Part shown: positions 44,414 to 53,260 of the stretch, one piece after another
How the letters are laid out: each line of letters opens with the position of its first letter
Numbering within the stretch: position 1 is the stretch's first letter
Source of the DNA: JAICLV01 sp036380925
GTDB lineage: Bacteria; Actinomycetota; Actinomycetes; Acidothermales; Acidothermaceae
Length of the DNA: 61,475 bases
Direction: 5' to 3'
Assembly (NCBI GenBank): GCA_036380925.1
Contig: DASVDW010000120.1
Location: 1 to 61,475, forward strand
Translations under genes and position numbers: made by a program
The notes under the pieces: model-generated
What the model was told of the DNA's origin: nothing
What the model saw: only the letters and a program-made list of their open reading frames with translations
Database searches by the model: none

Positions 44414-45520
44414 CTAGCGGACGACGTTGCCGCGGACGACGATCCGCCGCGGGTGTCTCAACACCGAGAGGTCCGCGCGCGGGTCGTCGTCGTACACGAC
44501 GAAGTCGGCGGGAGCGCCCTCGACGAGCTCGGGCAGCCCCAGCCACTCGCGCGCCTTCCACGAGCCGGCCGCAAGCACATCCAGCGTCGGCAGGCCGGCG
44601 TCGCGCATCGCGAGCATCTCGTCGACGACGATTCCGTGCGGCAGCTGGCCACCGGAGTCGGTGCCGACGTAGAGCGGCACGCCAGCCTCGTGCAGGTCAC
44701 GCAGCCGCTGGGCTGAGGTTCGCTTCAGCCGACGCATCCGGTCGGCGTACGCCGGGTACTTCGTCGCCTGGTCGGCGAACTTGTCGAAGTTCCCGATGTT
44801 GATCCGGGTCGGCACGACGGCGACACCCCGCGCCGCCACATCGGCGATCGTCGCCTCATCGATGCCGGTGCCGTGCTCGATGGAGTCGACACCCGCCGCG
44901 ATCAGATCAGGCAACGCCTCCTCGCCGAACACGTGCGCGGCGACGCGCGCGCCGGCCGCATGCGCCCGTGCCACCGCCTCTTTCAAGACCCCGCCTGGCC
45001 AGCAGGGCGCGAGATCGCCGACGTCGCGGTCGATCCAGTCGCCGACGAACTTGACCCAGGGCGCGCCGTGGCCGCCCGGTCGGCGGGCTTGCGCCTCGGC
45101 GGCGTCGGGCAACGCCGCGGGCTCCATCTCGACGCCGAAGTTGCGCAAATACCGCTTCGTCCGGGCGAGGTGTCGACCGGCGTGCACGATGCGCGGAAGC
45201 ATGGGGTCGTCGTCGAACTCGTAGTACGTCCGTGGCACGCCCGCGTCGCGCAGCAACAGCGCGCCGGTGTCGCGGTCGGTGACCGCCTGCTCGCGCGCGA
45301 CGTCTCTCGGCACGCCGCCTTCGCTGGCCAGGCCGACGTGGCAGTGCGCGTCAACCAGACCAGGCAGCATGAAGCCACCCGAGCCGAGTGTCTCGACATC
45401 GAGATACGCGGGACGATCGAAGGTCAACCGGCCGTCGAGCAGGTAAACGTCTCGCTGTTCGCCGTCAGGCAGGACGACGGCGCGCACGTGCAGCGCCTTT
45501 CCCGCCACGGCGGAACTCAC
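44414..45520 (-). CDS. Amidohydrolase family protein (imidazolonepropionase-like)
   Basis: 368-residue metal-dependent hydrolase: first metal motif GLVDAHCHVGL, a Lys in APWVKFVGDW that may be carbamylated, HVFGEEALPDLIAAGVDSIEHGTG with two metal or substrate His, and the final Asp in YVGTDSGGQLPHG. The C-terminal strand region ends in a dihydroorotase-like VVYDDDPRADLSVL. Substrates of such proteins include cyclic imides, ureas and dipeptides; none can be assigned. The GTG start overlaps the ffh stop (GTGA). The 122 bp between it and the MFS gene hold nothing recognisable. Confidence 0.88.
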   Translation of the reverse strand: MSSAVAGKALHVRAVVLPDGEQRDVYLLDGRLTFDRPAYLDVETLGSGGFMLPGLVDAHCHVGLASEGGVPRDVAREQAVTDRDTGALLLRDAGVPRTYYEFDDDPMLPRIVHAGRHLARTKRYLRNFGVEMEPAALPDAAEAQARRPGGHGAPWVKFVGDWIDRDVGDLAPCWPGGVLKEAVARAHAAGARVAAHVFGEEALPDLIAAGVDSIEHGTGIDEATIADVAARGVAVVPTRINIGNFDKFADQATKYPAYADRMRRLKRTSAQRLRDLHEAGVPLYVGTDSGGQLPHGIVVDEMLAMRDAGLPTLDVLAAGSWKAREWLGLPELVEGAPADFVVYDDDPRADLSVLRHPRRIVVRGNVVR

Positions 45521-47043
45521 TGCTCGCGGTCGCCGGACGACGGGAACTTCAGTTTCGACAGGTCAGGCATCTTCATCCCGGGCGGCAGTTGGCCGGGCAA
45601 CCCGCCAAAGCCACCCGGCATGCCGGTCGGGAACCCTGGCGGCAGCGCGGGCCGCCCGCCTGACCGGCCGCCCTTGCCTTTCTTGCCTTTCTTTCCCTTG
45701 CTCGACTTCGTGGCCTTCGTCGCGCGGCGCATGCCCGGCATGCCCATGCCAGCCATCTGCTTCATCATCTTGCGCGCCTCGAAGAAGCGGTCGACCAGAT
45801 TGTTGACCTCAGCCACGGTCACACCCGAGCCGTTGGCGATGCGCACCCGGCGAGAGCCGTTGATGATTTTCGGGTCGTCGCGCTCGGCGGGGGTCATCGA
45901 GCGGATGATGGCCGCGATCCGGTCGACATCCCTGTCGTCGATTTGCGAAATGGCCTCTTTCATCTGGCCCATGCCCGGCAGCATGCCGAGCAGGTTGCCG
46001 ATCGGGCCCATCTTGCGCACGGCCATCATCTGCTCGAGGAAATCCTCGAGGGTGAGCTCGCCTTCGGTGAGTTTGCGCGCGGTCTCCTCAGCCTGCTCGG
46101 CGTCGAAGACGGCTTGGGTTTGCTCGATGAGAGTGAGGATGTCGCCCATGCCGAGGATGCGCGACGCCATGCGCTCGGGGTGGAAGACGTCGAAATCCTC
46201 GAGCTTTTCGCCGGTGCTCGCGAACATCACCTGACGGCCGGTCACCGAAGCGACCGACAACGCCGCGCCACCGCGCGCGTCGCCGTCCAACTTCGTCAGC
46301 ACCACACCGTCGAAGCCGACGCCGTCTTGGAACGCGAGCGCGGTGTTGACGGCGTCCTGGCCAATCATCGCGTCGACGACGAAGAGAATCTCATCGGGCG
46401 AGACGGCGTCGCGAATGTCTATCGCCTGCTGCATCATCTCGGCGTCGATGCCGAGCCGGCCGGCGGTGTCGACGATGACGACGTCGTGGTTTTGCCGACG
46501 CGCGTGCTCGATCGCGGAGCGTGACACGGCGACCGGGTCACCGACGCCGGAACCCGGCTCGGGCGCGAACACCGGCACCTTCGCCCGCTCGCCCAAGACC
46601 TGCAACTGCTGCACGGCGTTGGGTCGTTGCAGGTCGGCCGCGACGAGCAGCGGCGCGTGGCCCTGTCCGGCCATCCATTTGGCCAGCTTGCCGGCGAGCG
46701 TGGTCTTACCCGAGCCCTGCAGTCCGGCGAGCATGATCACCGTCGGTGGGTTCTTGGCGAACCGGAGCCGGCGAGTCTCGCCGCCCAAAATGCGGATCAG
46801 CTCGTCGTTGACGATCGAGATGACCTGCTGGGCCGGGTTGAGCGCCTGCGAGACCTCCGCGCCGCGAGCGCGTTCCTTGACCGCGGCGATGAACTCCCTG
46901 ACCACCGGCAGCGCGACGTCGGCCTCCAGCAGCGCGACCCGGATCTCGCGCGCGGTGGCGTCGATGTCGGCGTCGGAGAGCCGGCCCTTGCTGCGCAAGG
47001 ACTTGAAGACCGACTCAAGCCGGTTGGACAGAGTGTCGAACAC
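45517..47043 (-). CDS. ffh: Signal recognition particle protein Ffh
   Basis: SRP54 GTPase that binds signal sequences and 4.5S RNA and targets ribosomes to FtsY. The 508 residues: helical N domain, G domain with P-loop GLQGSGKTT, VAADLQRPNAVQQL, DTAGRLGIDAEMM and TKLDGDARGG, then the Met-rich M domain (about 310-508) ending in Gly/Pro/Met-rich repeats such as GMGMPGM and GMPGGFGGLPGQLPPGMK. The start is GTG 47043 (VFDTLSNRLESVFKSLR). Confidence 0.97.
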   Translation of the reverse strand: MFDTLSNRLESVFKSLRSKGRLSDADIDATAREIRVALLEADVALPVVREFIAAVKERARGAEVSQALNPAQQVISIVNDELIRILGGETRRLRFAKNPPTVIMLAGLQGSGKTTLAGKLAKWMAGQGHAPLLVAADLQRPNAVQQLQVLGERAKVPVFAPEPGSGVGDPVAVSRSAIEHARRQNHDVVIVDTAGRLGIDAEMMQQAIDIRDAVSPDEILFVVDAMIGQDAVNTALAFQDGVGFDGVVLTKLDGDARGGAALSVASVTGRQVMFASTGEKLEDFDVFHPERMASRILGMGDILTLIEQTQAVFDAEQAEETARKLTEGELTLEDFLEQMMAVRKMGPIGNLLGMLPGMGQMKEAISQIDDRDVDRIAAIIRSMTPAERDDPKIINGSRRVRIANGSGVTVAEVNNLVDRFFEARKMMKQMAGMGMPGMRRATKATKSSKGKKGKKGKGGRSGGRPALPPGFPTGMPGGFGGLPGQLPPGMKMPDLSKLKFPSSGDREQ

Positions 47044-47077
47044 GCTGGCCAGCCTACCGGGGTCACCTCGAGCCCCC

Positions 47078-47137
47078 GTGATCATGCAGTTAGGCGCAAC
47101 ACGCGGCGCGCCGCGTTGCGCCTAACTGCATGATCAC
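47078..47137. repeat. 60-bp near-perfect palindrome between glnD and ffh
   Basis: Arms of 22 bases (47078-47099 and 47116-47137; core ATGCAGTTAGGCGCAA) are exact inverted copies. The 16-nt centre CACGCGGCGCGCCGCG is itself a 14-bp palindrome plus one CA, so the whole folds into a single hairpin with a 2-nt bulge. It covers the glnD stop codon. No T-tract follows on either strand. It may be a dispersed palindromic element or an unusual terminator/processing site. Confidence 0.9.
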
Positions 47138-49368
47138 CGCCCGGCGAGGGCCTCCTCGACCGCGCGTCGCACGATCTCCGCCCGGTCCGGCGACAGCGGG
47201 CCACCGCGTTGATCCGTCACGTAGAACGCGTCGACCACCTCGGCGCCGAGCGTCTCGATCCGCGCCGACCGGACGTCGAGGTCATGCGCGGCGAGCGTCT
47301 GCGTCACGGTGAACAGCAGGCCCGGTTGATCGTGTGCGCGCACCTCCAAGACGGTCGCGGACGACGAGGCGCGGGTCGGGAGCAGCACCCGCGGCGCGGG
47401 CAACGTCGTCTTCGCGGACGACGCCGAGGCGGCCCGCTTCGCCAACCGCTGGCCGACGTCGAGCGTCCCTTCGAGCGCCCGCCGCAGATCTTCCCGGATG
47501 CGGCCGGCGTCGACCTCGGCCAGGAACGCCGGGTCGACGTCAAAGAAAGTGACCGCGGTGTCGCCGACCGACGTCGCGGTGGCCGCCCGAATCGCCAACC
47601 GGTGCAACGCCAGCACACCGGCGCACCGGCACAGCAAGCCCGGACGGTCTGGCGCGATCACCGTGACCCGGCTGGCCGCGGTGGTCGCCTCCGCGATCAC
47701 CGCGAGCTGGCCGCGGCGGGCCATCTCGAGCACCGGCTGCGGCAATTCGTCGTCGGGCGCTGGAAATTCCGCGCCGGTGAGCAACGCGCCGACGCGTTGG
47801 ACCAGGGTGCTGACCAGGCTGGCTTTCCAGTCGTCCCACATGCCGGGGGCGGTCGCCCGCGCGTCGGCCTCGGCGAGCGCGTGAAGGAGCTCAAGCGTCT
47901 GGGTGGCGCCGACGGACTCGGCGACATGCGCGATCGTCGCCGGGTCGTCGAGGTCGCGCCGGACCGCGGTTTGCGGCAACAGCAAATGCAATCGGACGAC
48001 GGTGGCGAGCGTGTCGGTGTCGCGTTCGTTCAATCCGAGGCGACGCGCGATGCCTGCGACCATCCGGGCGCCCGCCTCGGAGTGGTCTCCGTCGGCGCCC
48101 TTGCCGATGTCATGGAACAACGCGCCGAGCAGCAATAGGTCGGGTCGGGCCACCTGGCGGGTGAGCGTGGCCGCTTCGACCGCGGTCTGCACCAGATGCC
48201 GGTCGACGGTGAACCGATGCAGCGGGTTTCGCTGGCGCAAATGCCGGACGCTCGCCCATTCGGGAATCAGGCTGGTCAGCAACCCCGATTGGTCGAGCGC
48301 CTCGACCACGACCACCGTGGGTTCGCCAGCTCCCAGCAGGGAGATCAGCGAGTCCCGCGCGGCCGGCGGCCACGGTTGCGGCAGCGCCGGGGAGCGGCTG
48401 GCCAGCAACTCAACGGTGGGCGGCGCGAGCGGCAGCCCGGCCTGCGCCGCCGCCGCGGCCGCGCGCAACGGTAACAACGCCTCGGACGACGGGTCGACGC
48501 CGCGGGCGAGCACGGCCTCGCCGTCGTGTTCGACAACGCCTACGGCCAAAGGCCTTCTGGCCGCTTTCGGACGACGCCGCAGCGCCCCCTCGACGTTGCG
48601 CCAGGTCAAGTCGCTGGCGTACGCGATCGCCCGACCGCTTTGGCTGACGGTTCGCAGCAGTGCGTCGGCGTCCCGCAGGCCCAGTGTCTGCGCGACGGCG
48701 GTTTGCTCCTGTGCGACCAGCCGGCTCGTCGCCCGCGCCGTCACGTCTTGCAGCGCGTCGCGGACGTCGAGCAGCCTGCGATACGCCGCCTTGGTTGTCG
48801 CGCCTGGGCCGGCGGCGACCCAAGCGGCGGCGATCGCCTCAAGCGCGTGCACGTCGCGCAAGCCGCCGCGGGCTTCTTTGAGGTCGGGCTCGAGCAAGAA
48901 CGCGACCTCGCCAAGCCGCTCGGCACGGTCGCGGACCATCTCCCGCAGCTCCGGCAACCGCCTGGTCGCGCGAGTGCGCCACTCCGTGAGGACGTGCTGT
49001 CGAAGCCGCGCGGTGAGGTCGGCGTCGCCGACGACGTGTCGCGCGTGCAGCATGCCCAGCACGGCTTTCATGTCGGCGCCGGCGACGGCGACCGCCTCCT
49101 TGACCGTGCGCACCGAGTGGTCGAGCTTTTGGCCGGAGTCCCAGATCGGATACCAGACCTTGTCGGCGACCGCGACGATGTCGGATCGTCCGTCGTGCAG
49201 CATGAGGACGTCGAGGTCGCTGCCCGCGCCGAGCTCGCCGCGCCCGTAGCCGCCGACAGCCACCAGCGCCACTCCCTCGGCGTCCGACAAAAGCTCGGCC
49301 AGCCAAGCGTCCGCGCGCGCCGTTCGCACGGCGCGCGCGGACACCAGCCGCTCATCGGGTGTCGTCAC
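47134..49368 (-). CDS. glnD: [Protein-PII] uridylyltransferase/uridylyl-removing enzyme
   Basis: Nitrogen sensor that modifies or demodifies PII according to glutamine level. The 744 residues: nucleotidyltransferase domain with VAVGGYGRGELGAGSDLDVLMLHDG (GG...DxD), a helical GlnD domain, an HD domain (FTVDRHLVQTAVEA, LLGALFHDIGKGADGDHSEAG) and two C-terminal ACT domains (VTVIAPDRPGLLCRCAGVLAL and VLEVRAHDQPGLLFTVTQTLA). The start is GTG, 10 bp after glnB. Its stop lies inside the large palindrome. Confidence 0.96.
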   Translation of the reverse strand: MTTPDERLVSARAVRTARADAWLAELLSDAEGVALVAVGGYGRGELGAGSDLDVLMLHDGRSDIVAVADKVWYPIWDSGQKLDHSVRTVKEAVAVAGADMKAVLGMLHARHVVGDADLTARLRQHVLTEWRTRATRRLPELREMVRDRAERLGEVAFLLEPDLKEARGGLRDVHALEAIAAAWVAAGPGATTKAAYRRLLDVRDALQDVTARATSRLVAQEQTAVAQTLGLRDADALLRTVSQSGRAIAYASDLTWRNVEGALRRRPKAARRPLAVGVVEHDGEAVLARGVDPSSEALLPLRAAAAAAQAGLPLAPPTVELLASRSPALPQPWPPAARDSLISLLGAGEPTVVVVEALDQSGLLTSLIPEWASVRHLRQRNPLHRFTVDRHLVQTAVEAATLTRQVARPDLLLLGALFHDIGKGADGDHSEAGARMVAGIARRLGLNERDTDTLATVVRLHLLLPQTAVRRDLDDPATIAHVAESVGATQTLELLHALAEADARATAPGMWDDWKASLVSTLVQRVGALLTGAEFPAPDDELPQPVLEMARRGQLAVIAEATTAASRVTVIAPDRPGLLCRCAGVLALHRLAIRAATATSVGDTAVTFFDVDPAFLAEVDAGRIREDLRRALEGTLDVGQRLAKRAASASSAKTTLPAPRVLLPTRASSSATVLEVRAHDQPGLLFTVTQTLAAHDLDVRSARIETLGAEVVDAFYVTDQRGGPLSPDRAEIVRRAVEEALAGR

Positions 49369-49378
49369 AAGCGACCCG

Positions 49379-49717
49379 TCACAGCGCGTCCGTCCCGCGC
49401 TCGCCGGTGCGAACCCGCAGCACCGCGTCGACCGGCACGACCCACACCTTGCCGTCGCCGATCTTCCCGGTCTGAGCGGATTTCACGATGACTTCGACGA
49501 CATCGTCGGCGTCGTCGTCATCGACCAAGACCTCCATGCGCACCTTCGGCACCAGGTCGATCTCGTATTCGGCCCCTCGGTAGACCTCGGTGTGCCCCCG
49601 CTGTCGGCCGTAACCGCTTGCCTCGCTCACGGTCATGCCGGTCACACCGAAGCTTTCGAGCGCGCTTTTCACGTCGTCCAGTTTGAATGGCTTGACGATG
49701 GCGGTGATGAGCTTCAT
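49379..49717 (-). CDS. glnB: Nitrogen regulatory PII protein
   Basis: 112 residues with MKLITAIVKPFKLDDVKSALESFGVTGMTVSEASGYGRQRGHTEVYRGAEYEIDLVPK. The T-loop Tyr of GAEYEID (the usual modification site) and the C-terminal GKIGDGKVWV are intact. In actinobacteria PII (GlnK) is adenylylated by the GlnD homologue and gates the ammonium channel. Coupled by ATGA to amt upstream. Confidence 0.97.
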   Translation of the reverse strand: MKLITAIVKPFKLDDVKSALESFGVTGMTVSEASGYGRQRGHTEVYRGAEYEIDLVPKVRMEVLVDDDDADDVVEVIVKSAQTGKIGDGKVWVVPVDAVLRVRTGERGTDAL

Positions 49718-51003
49718 GCGTCCACCTTCTGCGTCCTGGTCGATGTCGCGGCGATGCTCACGCCGCCGCGGGTGGCGGGGGCGCCGTAGTCGTAGGCGGA
49801 TTCGGCGTGCAGGTTGATGTCGAGGCCTTCAAGCTCGACGTCGCGGCTGACCCGCAGACCCATCACCGCGTCGATGACTTTCGCGATGACGAAGGTGACG
49901 ACGAAGGTGTAGCCGATGACCGAACCGACGCCGAGGAACTGCCTGCCGAGTTGGGTGAACCCGCCGCCGTTGAAAAGTCCGTCGTTGCCGCCGATCACCG
50001 AGTCACCGAGCAGTCCGATCGACAGCGCGCCGACGATGCCGCCGACCAAGTGCACCGCGAAGACGTCGAGCGAGTCGTCAAAGCCGAACTTGAACTTGAC
50101 GCCCACGCACAACGCGCAGATGGCGCCTGCCGCGAGCCCGAGCCAGATCGCGCTGACCGGCGTGATGAAACCGCACGCCGGGGTGATGGCGACCAGGCCG
50201 GCGACGAGTCCGGACGCCGCGCCGAGCGTGGTCGAGTGCCCGTCGCGCACCTTCTCCACGATGAGCCAGCCAAGCATCGCCGCCGCGGTGGCGACGACCG
50301 AGTTGACAAGGGCGTATCCGGCGGTGGCGTCGGCGGCCAGCTCGCTGCCTGCGTTGAAGCCGATCCAGCCGAACCAGAGCAAGCCGGCGCCGAGCAGCAC
50401 GAACGGAACGTTGTGCGGCCGCATCCGCTCTTTCGGCCAGCCGATTCGTTTGCCCAGCACAAGGGTCAGAGCAAGCCCCGCGACGCCGGCGTTGATGTGC
50501 ACGACCGTGCCCCCGGCGAAGTCCTCCACGTGGTGCTGCGCCAACCAGCCGCCGCCCCACACCCAGTGCGCGATCGGGGCGTACACGAGGATCGACCATG
50601 CGGTCACGAACACAACGAACGGCGCGAACCTGAGCCGGTCGGCGGTGGCGCCGGTGATCAGCGCCGCGGTGATGATGGCGAAGGTGATTTGGAAGGTCGC
50701 GATCACCGACGTCGGCACCCCCGTGGAGCCCCAGATGTCCGCGCCGTGGTGCAGGCCGACGTAGGTGGCGGCGCTTCCAACAAATCCCCCGAGCTTGTCC
50801 TTGCCGAACGCGAGGCTGAACAGGTCGACGACCCATAGCACGCTGACGATGCCCATGCAGACGAAGTTCTGCATCAGCATCGCGAGCACGTTCTTGGCGC
50901 GCACCATGCCGCCGTAGAACAGCGCGAGGCCCGGTGTCATCAGCAGCACCAAGGCGGTCGCGGCGATCATCCACGCCGTGTTGCCGGCGTCGAGCTTCGG
51001 CAT
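49714..51003 (-). CDS. amt: Ammonium transporter (Amt/MEP family)
   Basis: 429-residue channel with 11 predicted helices. Signatures: MTPGLALFYGGMVRAKNVLAMLMQNF, GGTVVHINAGVAGLALTLVLGK with the pore His, GAGLLWFGWIGFNAGSELA and DVFAVHLVGGIVGAL with the second pore His. ATG 51003 is chosen because GGGGAG lies 5 nt upstream; an in-frame ATG at 51015 has no ribosome site. First gene of amt-glnB-glnD; GlnR-like boxes lie about 90-140 bp upstream. Confidence 0.97.
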   Translation of the reverse strand: MPKLDAGNTAWMIAATALVLLMTPGLALFYGGMVRAKNVLAMLMQNFVCMGIVSVLWVVDLFSLAFGKDKLGGFVGSAATYVGLHHGADIWGSTGVPTSVIATFQITFAIITAALITGATADRLRFAPFVVFVTAWSILVYAPIAHWVWGGGWLAQHHVEDFAGGTVVHINAGVAGLALTLVLGKRIGWPKERMRPHNVPFVLLGAGLLWFGWIGFNAGSELAADATAGYALVNSVVATAAAMLGWLIVEKVRDGHSTTLGAASGLVAGLVAITPACGFITPVSAIWLGLAAGAICALCVGVKFKFGFDDSLDVFAVHLVGGIVGALSIGLLGDSVIGGNDGLFNGGGFTQLGRQFLGVGSVIGYTFVVTFVIAKVIDAVMGLRVSRDVELEGLDINLHAESAYDYGAPATRGGVSIAATSTRTQKVDA

Positions 51004-51094
51004 CCCACTCCCCATTCGATGGCCGGCGCCAGGTCGATGGCCGGTCTGTGGGAGTCAATGTCGGCAACTTCGATTACCGGCGACGCACGCGCGC

Positions 51095-51140
51095 GTTTCG
51101 CGCAGGTCAAATTCAGCGCCTCGCGTTACACGTTCATTAC
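51095..51140 (-). promoter_or_regulatory. GlnR-like boxes upstream of amt
   Basis: Read on the minus strand: GTAAT-N6-GTAAC (51125-51140) and, 14 nt further, TTGAC-N6-GAAAC (51095-51110). The actinobacterial GlnR consensus is GTnAC-N6-GaAAC repeated. Spacing between the two pairs is 14 instead of 6 nt, so they would be two separate sites. The function of amt makes this likely. Confidence 0.45.
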
Positions 51141-51159
51141 GCGGCCAGCGGCTGACGCG

Positions 51160-51193
51160 GGCTGTGGAAAAAGTGGTTCAGCTGAACCACAGC
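51160..51193 (-). terminator. Intrinsic terminator of the 51227-51664 gene; copy 1 of a hairpin repeat
   Basis: On the minus strand the palindrome GTGGTTCAGCTGAACCAC (51173-51190; 7-bp stem, AGCT loop) is followed by TTTTT (51168-51172), a textbook Rho-independent terminator 37 bp after the stop codon. The outer GCTGTGG/CCACAGC can extend an alternative stem. A related sequence occurs at 53181-53213 in the same orientation. Confidence 0.75.
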
Positions 51194-51226
51194 GCCGGAG
51201 CGGCCCCGGTCGCGCGGGGGGCGCTG

Positions 51227-51664
51227 CTACTCACGGCCGATGATGCCGCGCCAGCCTCGCTGCTTCGTGGCTGCCTTGGGCGCTGGTTCCGGCCGCGAAG
51301 TAGTGGTTCCGGCAGGCCGCAGCGACTCCGTTTGCGGGTCATAACAAACGAGACCATGCTGCTGCGCGAGGCGAGCGGCGTACTCTGACGCCTCCTCCGC
51401 CTTACTCCACACAATCGAAAAGTAGATGGCCGCGCCGAAGGCGTTGTTGAGCAGCGGGCCATCCGCCCACGGCGAGTCGCCGCCGTCGTCTTCTGTGATG
51501 TCCGGCCAACGATCGAGCAGCGCGGCGACGTACCGCGTTATCCCTGGTGTCGGCGGCTCGGCCGGATGCCGCTCAAGACTGTCCATGAGCTGCTCGTAAA
51601 GCTCGGCGGCAGCTAAGTCATCCGCGGGCTGTTCGCCCTCCCATACAGCGAGGTCGTAACTCAT
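51227..51664 (-). CDS. Conserved hypothetical protein
   Basis: 145-residue acidic soluble protein starting MSYDLAVWEGEQPADD, with ITRYVAALLDRWPDITEDD, SPWADGPLLNNAFGAAIYFSIVW and LAQQHGLVCYDPQTESLRP, then a basic Pro/Arg/Lys tail. I recognise this as a pattern seen in many actinobacterial hypothetical proteins, often near toxin or immunity genes, but no function is known to me. The ATG at 51664 begins the conserved part; upstream in-frame sequence is not protein-like. A terminator follows. Confidence 0.72.
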   Translation of the reverse strand: MSYDLAVWEGEQPADDLAAAELYEQLMDSLERHPAEPPTPGITRYVAALLDRWPDITEDDGGDSPWADGPLLNNAFGAAIYFSIVWSKAEEASEYAARLAQQHGLVCYDPQTESLRPAGTTTSRPEPAPKAATKQRGWRGIIGRE

Positions 51665-51773
51665 GCCAGAAGCCTGGCACTTCGCAGCCCGACAAGGCGG
51701 TGAGGCCTCCCACGAACGCCAATCTCGTCCGGCCGCGACGACGGCGGCAGGCCGTTCCAGCCGAACACGTGGT

Positions 51774-52743
51774 TCAGCGGTACCACTCGATCCAGTCTCC
51801 ATGCGGGTGGGTGAGGGCGATTGGCGCACCGTCAAGCGCCAGCACGAATGGCGAGTCGCTGCGGTGCGGGGTCCTGGTTCCGGGGAGGACTCCGGCCGCT
51901 TCATTCGAGAGCCACGGCACGCGCAGGTCATCAATCAGCCGGGCGAATTCGCGTCTTCGCCCCGGATGGAGATACGCGAGCACGGCGCTGTGGAAGACGA
52001 CGACGGTCGCGTCGTCCGGCGCCTGTTCTATTAGTGCGCCGAGGTCGTCGACGAGATCCCCTTCGGCAACCCGGATCGGATAGCGACGGGCTGTCTCAAG
52101 CGCGGCCTGAAGCCGGTGCACTCGGTCGGGTTGACCCGGCCACACGAGGCAGCGCAGCCAGTCGCAATCGTTGGGATCTGCCGGATCGAGCGGATCCAAA
52201 TCCAGGCCGGCCCGCCAGGCCACATCCGGCATGCGCTTCGGCGGCGGGCTACCACCGCGGAGTTCGCACCGCAGCACCGGCGCTTCCGGGTCGCTGCCGG
52301 TGAGTCGAACGGTTCCGTAGTCGTAGCTGTATCGGTCGAATTGCAGGCATAGCCCGACGCTCGCACCGACCTCGACGAGCGCGAGCGGGCCAGGGATGGT
52401 GGCGAGGGCGGGCAGCAACATGGCACAGCGCGCGGGTTCGTTTTGTCTGGGTGCGTCGCGCCCTCATGACGGCCGCCAAGTCGTTCGGTCGCTCCGCCAC
52501 AAGTGCTCGAAGAACATCTACCGTCGGGGACTCGCCGATCAAAGATCGCGCCGCGGCGAACAGCAGATTTGGCTGCCGCTTCCCCTTGGGCAGTCCATCA
52601 AGAAAGGCAAGGATTTTGGGATCTTCGGCGACCGCGAGCGCGAGACGCTCGTATTGCGGCGAACGACCGGCAGCCTCCTGGCGGGCAAATCTCCGGTAGT
52701 TCTCCGCGGTCGTCAGTGTGGCGTCCGCTCCCACCATCCCCAT
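51774..52743 (-). pseudogene. DUF2332 family protein, disrupted by a single-base frameshift
   Basis: Two overlapping frames together make one DUF2332 protein. The first (52743 down to about 52445) gives NYRRFARQEAAGRSPQYERLAL, LPKGKRQPNLLFAAARSL and AVMRARRTQT; the second continues from NEPARC through MLLPALATIPGPLALVEVGAS, LCLQFDRYSYDYG and VVFHSAVLAYL to the stop at 51774. They join if one base is removed from the run TTTT (52441-52444). No other damage is seen, so the mutation is recent or a sequencing error. Function unknown; the central LVEVGAS resembles a SAM-methyltransferase motif I. Confidence 0.85.
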
Positions 52744-52779
52744 GTGCCTGGACGGTACAGGCGCGGCGGTGGACGGTCG

Positions 52780-53142
52780 TTACGACGCCCGGAACTGCGG
52801 GTTGTAGATGAACCCGACAATCGAGCCGGTCGGCGCCGTGACGGTCGCCGTGACGATGCCGTCGCCGACCTCCGCCGCCGGCGCGTGAACGGTCGCGCCG
52901 AGCGCCACCGCCTGCTCCACGGCCGCGGCAGCGTCGTCGACGCCCCAGTAGGTGAGCGCGCCTTGAGCGGGGTCGGCGTCTGGCAGCAGGCCAAGCTCGT
53001 AGCCGCCGACTTCGAAGCCGACGTAAAAAGGTTGATCGAAGTACGGGCCAAAGCCCAGCAACGCGGTCCACCACGCCTTTGCGGCCGCCAGATCCGGTGC
53101 TGGGTAAATCACCGTGCGCAGGCCATGCATCAAAAGTGTCAT
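52780..53142 (-). CDS. VOC-fold (glyoxalase/bleomycin-resistance-like) protein
   Basis: 120 residues with one beta-alpha-beta-beta-beta pair: LRTVIYPAPDLAAAKAWWTALLGFGPYFDQPFYVGFEV then LTYWGVDDAAAAVEQAVALGATVH and VTAPTGSIVGFIYNP. Such proteins bind small molecules or metals as dimers; the substrate cannot be inferred. ATG 53142 has AGGGTGG 5-6 nt upstream. It lies between the DUF2332 remnant and a divergent lipoprotein gene. Confidence 0.85.
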   Translation of the reverse strand: MTLLMHGLRTVIYPAPDLAAAKAWWTALLGFGPYFDQPFYVGFEVGGYELGLLPDADPAQGALTYWGVDDAAAAVEQAVALGATVHAPAAEVGDGIVTATVTAPTGSIVGFIYNPQFRAS

Positions 53143-53180
53143 GCCCGCCACCCTGCCACCGGTGAACGACAACAGCCATC

Positions 53181-53213
53181 GGCCTGTGGACAAATCGGTT
53201 CAGCTGAACCAGC
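53181..53213 (+). repeat. Copy 2 of the hairpin repeat (direct copy of 51160-51193)
   Basis: CTGTGGACAAATCGGTTCAG and the following CTGAACCAGC match copy 1 with few changes and keep the 14-bp palindrome GGTTCAGCTGAACC (53197-53210). It also contains TGTGGACAA (53185-53193), the reverse of a streptomycete-type DnaA box. Confidence 0.6.
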
Positions 53214-53260
53214 TACGGCCGGAACGGAACCGCCACCCGGATGCGAGCCGTCCGATCCGT

